Shown one piece after another: positions 63,883-64,000 of a DNA stretch of 64,000 nt. The stretch is from Rhodocyclales bacterium. Lineage in GTDB: Bacteria > Pseudomonadota > Gammaproteobacteria > Burkholderiales > Rhodocyclaceae. Where the stretch lies: positions 23,736-87,735 of the forward strand of contig JAQGMG010000046.1 of NCBI GenBank assembly GCA_028292485.1, read 5' to 3'. Under the pieces are notes generated by a model. It worked only from the letters and a program-made list of their open reading frames with translations. It did not search any database and was not told where the DNA came from. The stretch's first letter is position 1. Every line of letters starts with the position of its first letter. The position numbers were made by a program, and so were the translations under genes.

Positions 63883-64000
63883 TCTGCCTCTTCGCTGCGT
63901 TGGTGGCGGGGGTCTGAGGTGGGAAGCGGGGCGGGTGGGTTGAGCGCTTTGCCAGAGAGCTTCAGTGCTTGCAGAGCCAGGCAGGGCGCGGGTTTGCAGC

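Overview
The window comes from a betaproteobacterium, probably of the Rhodocyclales/Nitrosomonadales type. This is an inference from gene content and order, since no rRNA gene lies inside it. The supporting neighbourhoods are rpsP-rimM-trmD-rplS, valS-(hypothetical)-holC-pepA diverging from lptF-lptG, an ECF-type sigma factor with DUF3619/DUF3106/RDD genes beside ilvBNC-pssA-leuA, and folD-purE-purK. The sequence looks GC-rich throughout; I did not compute GC content.

Layout. 1-5115 (minus): the start of nirB (assimilatory nitrite reductase, cut by the window edge) and glnE. 5221-14093 (plus): two very large AsmA-type envelope proteins (YhdP and a DUF748 protein) on either side of a nitrilase-family amidase. 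14328-21688 (minus): a lipoprotein, then a disturbed ABC-2 exporter locus. The exporter ATPase and permease are separated by a 272-bp structured element with perfect 27-bp terminal inverted repeats. Downstream of the permease lies a translationally coupled three-gene unit: a small membrane protein, a fatty-acid hydroxylase/GH3 fusion, and an enolase-superfamily epimerase/racemase. Beyond it is a decayed second copy of the permease 3' end. 21800-24392 (minus): a PP2C phosphatase/Ser-Thr kinase and a formate/nitrite channel with an attenuator-like leader. 24738-33332: a BMP-type (nucleoside/purine-like) ABC importer that diverges from an amidase, an XRE-cupin regulator with a histone H1-like tail, and a cysteine hydrolase. 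Two copies of one palindromic repeat lie in this region. 33570-43028: an ABM-domain protein, tsaC, a dienelactone-hydrolase-like protein, purK-purE-folD, a degenerate GGDEF/EAL protein and valS. 43213-63818: housekeeping genes (holC, pepA, lptFG, sigma cluster, ilvBNC, pssA, leuA, yihY, rpsP operon, erpA, tyrS). The last 180 bases hold a near-consensus promoter that probably serves a stable-RNA operon beyond the edge.

How the genes fit together. Nitrogen is a theme: nitrite reduction (nirB), nitrite transport (FNT channel plus kinase/phosphatase), glutamine synthetase control (glnE), and an importer with two amide-bond hydrolases that probably scavenges an organic nitrogen compound. Branched-chain amino acid synthesis (ilvBNC, leuA) and envelope biogenesis (yhdP, DUF748, lptFG, pssA) are also well represented.

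The best candidate for something undescribed is the 15324-19487 unit. It combines a predicted di-iron hydroxylase, an adenylating amide synthetase of the plant-hormone-conjugating GH3 family and an enzyme able to move a proton at an alpha carbon. Together these suggest a pathway for hydroxylated N-acyl amino acids with racemisation. The product is inference only.
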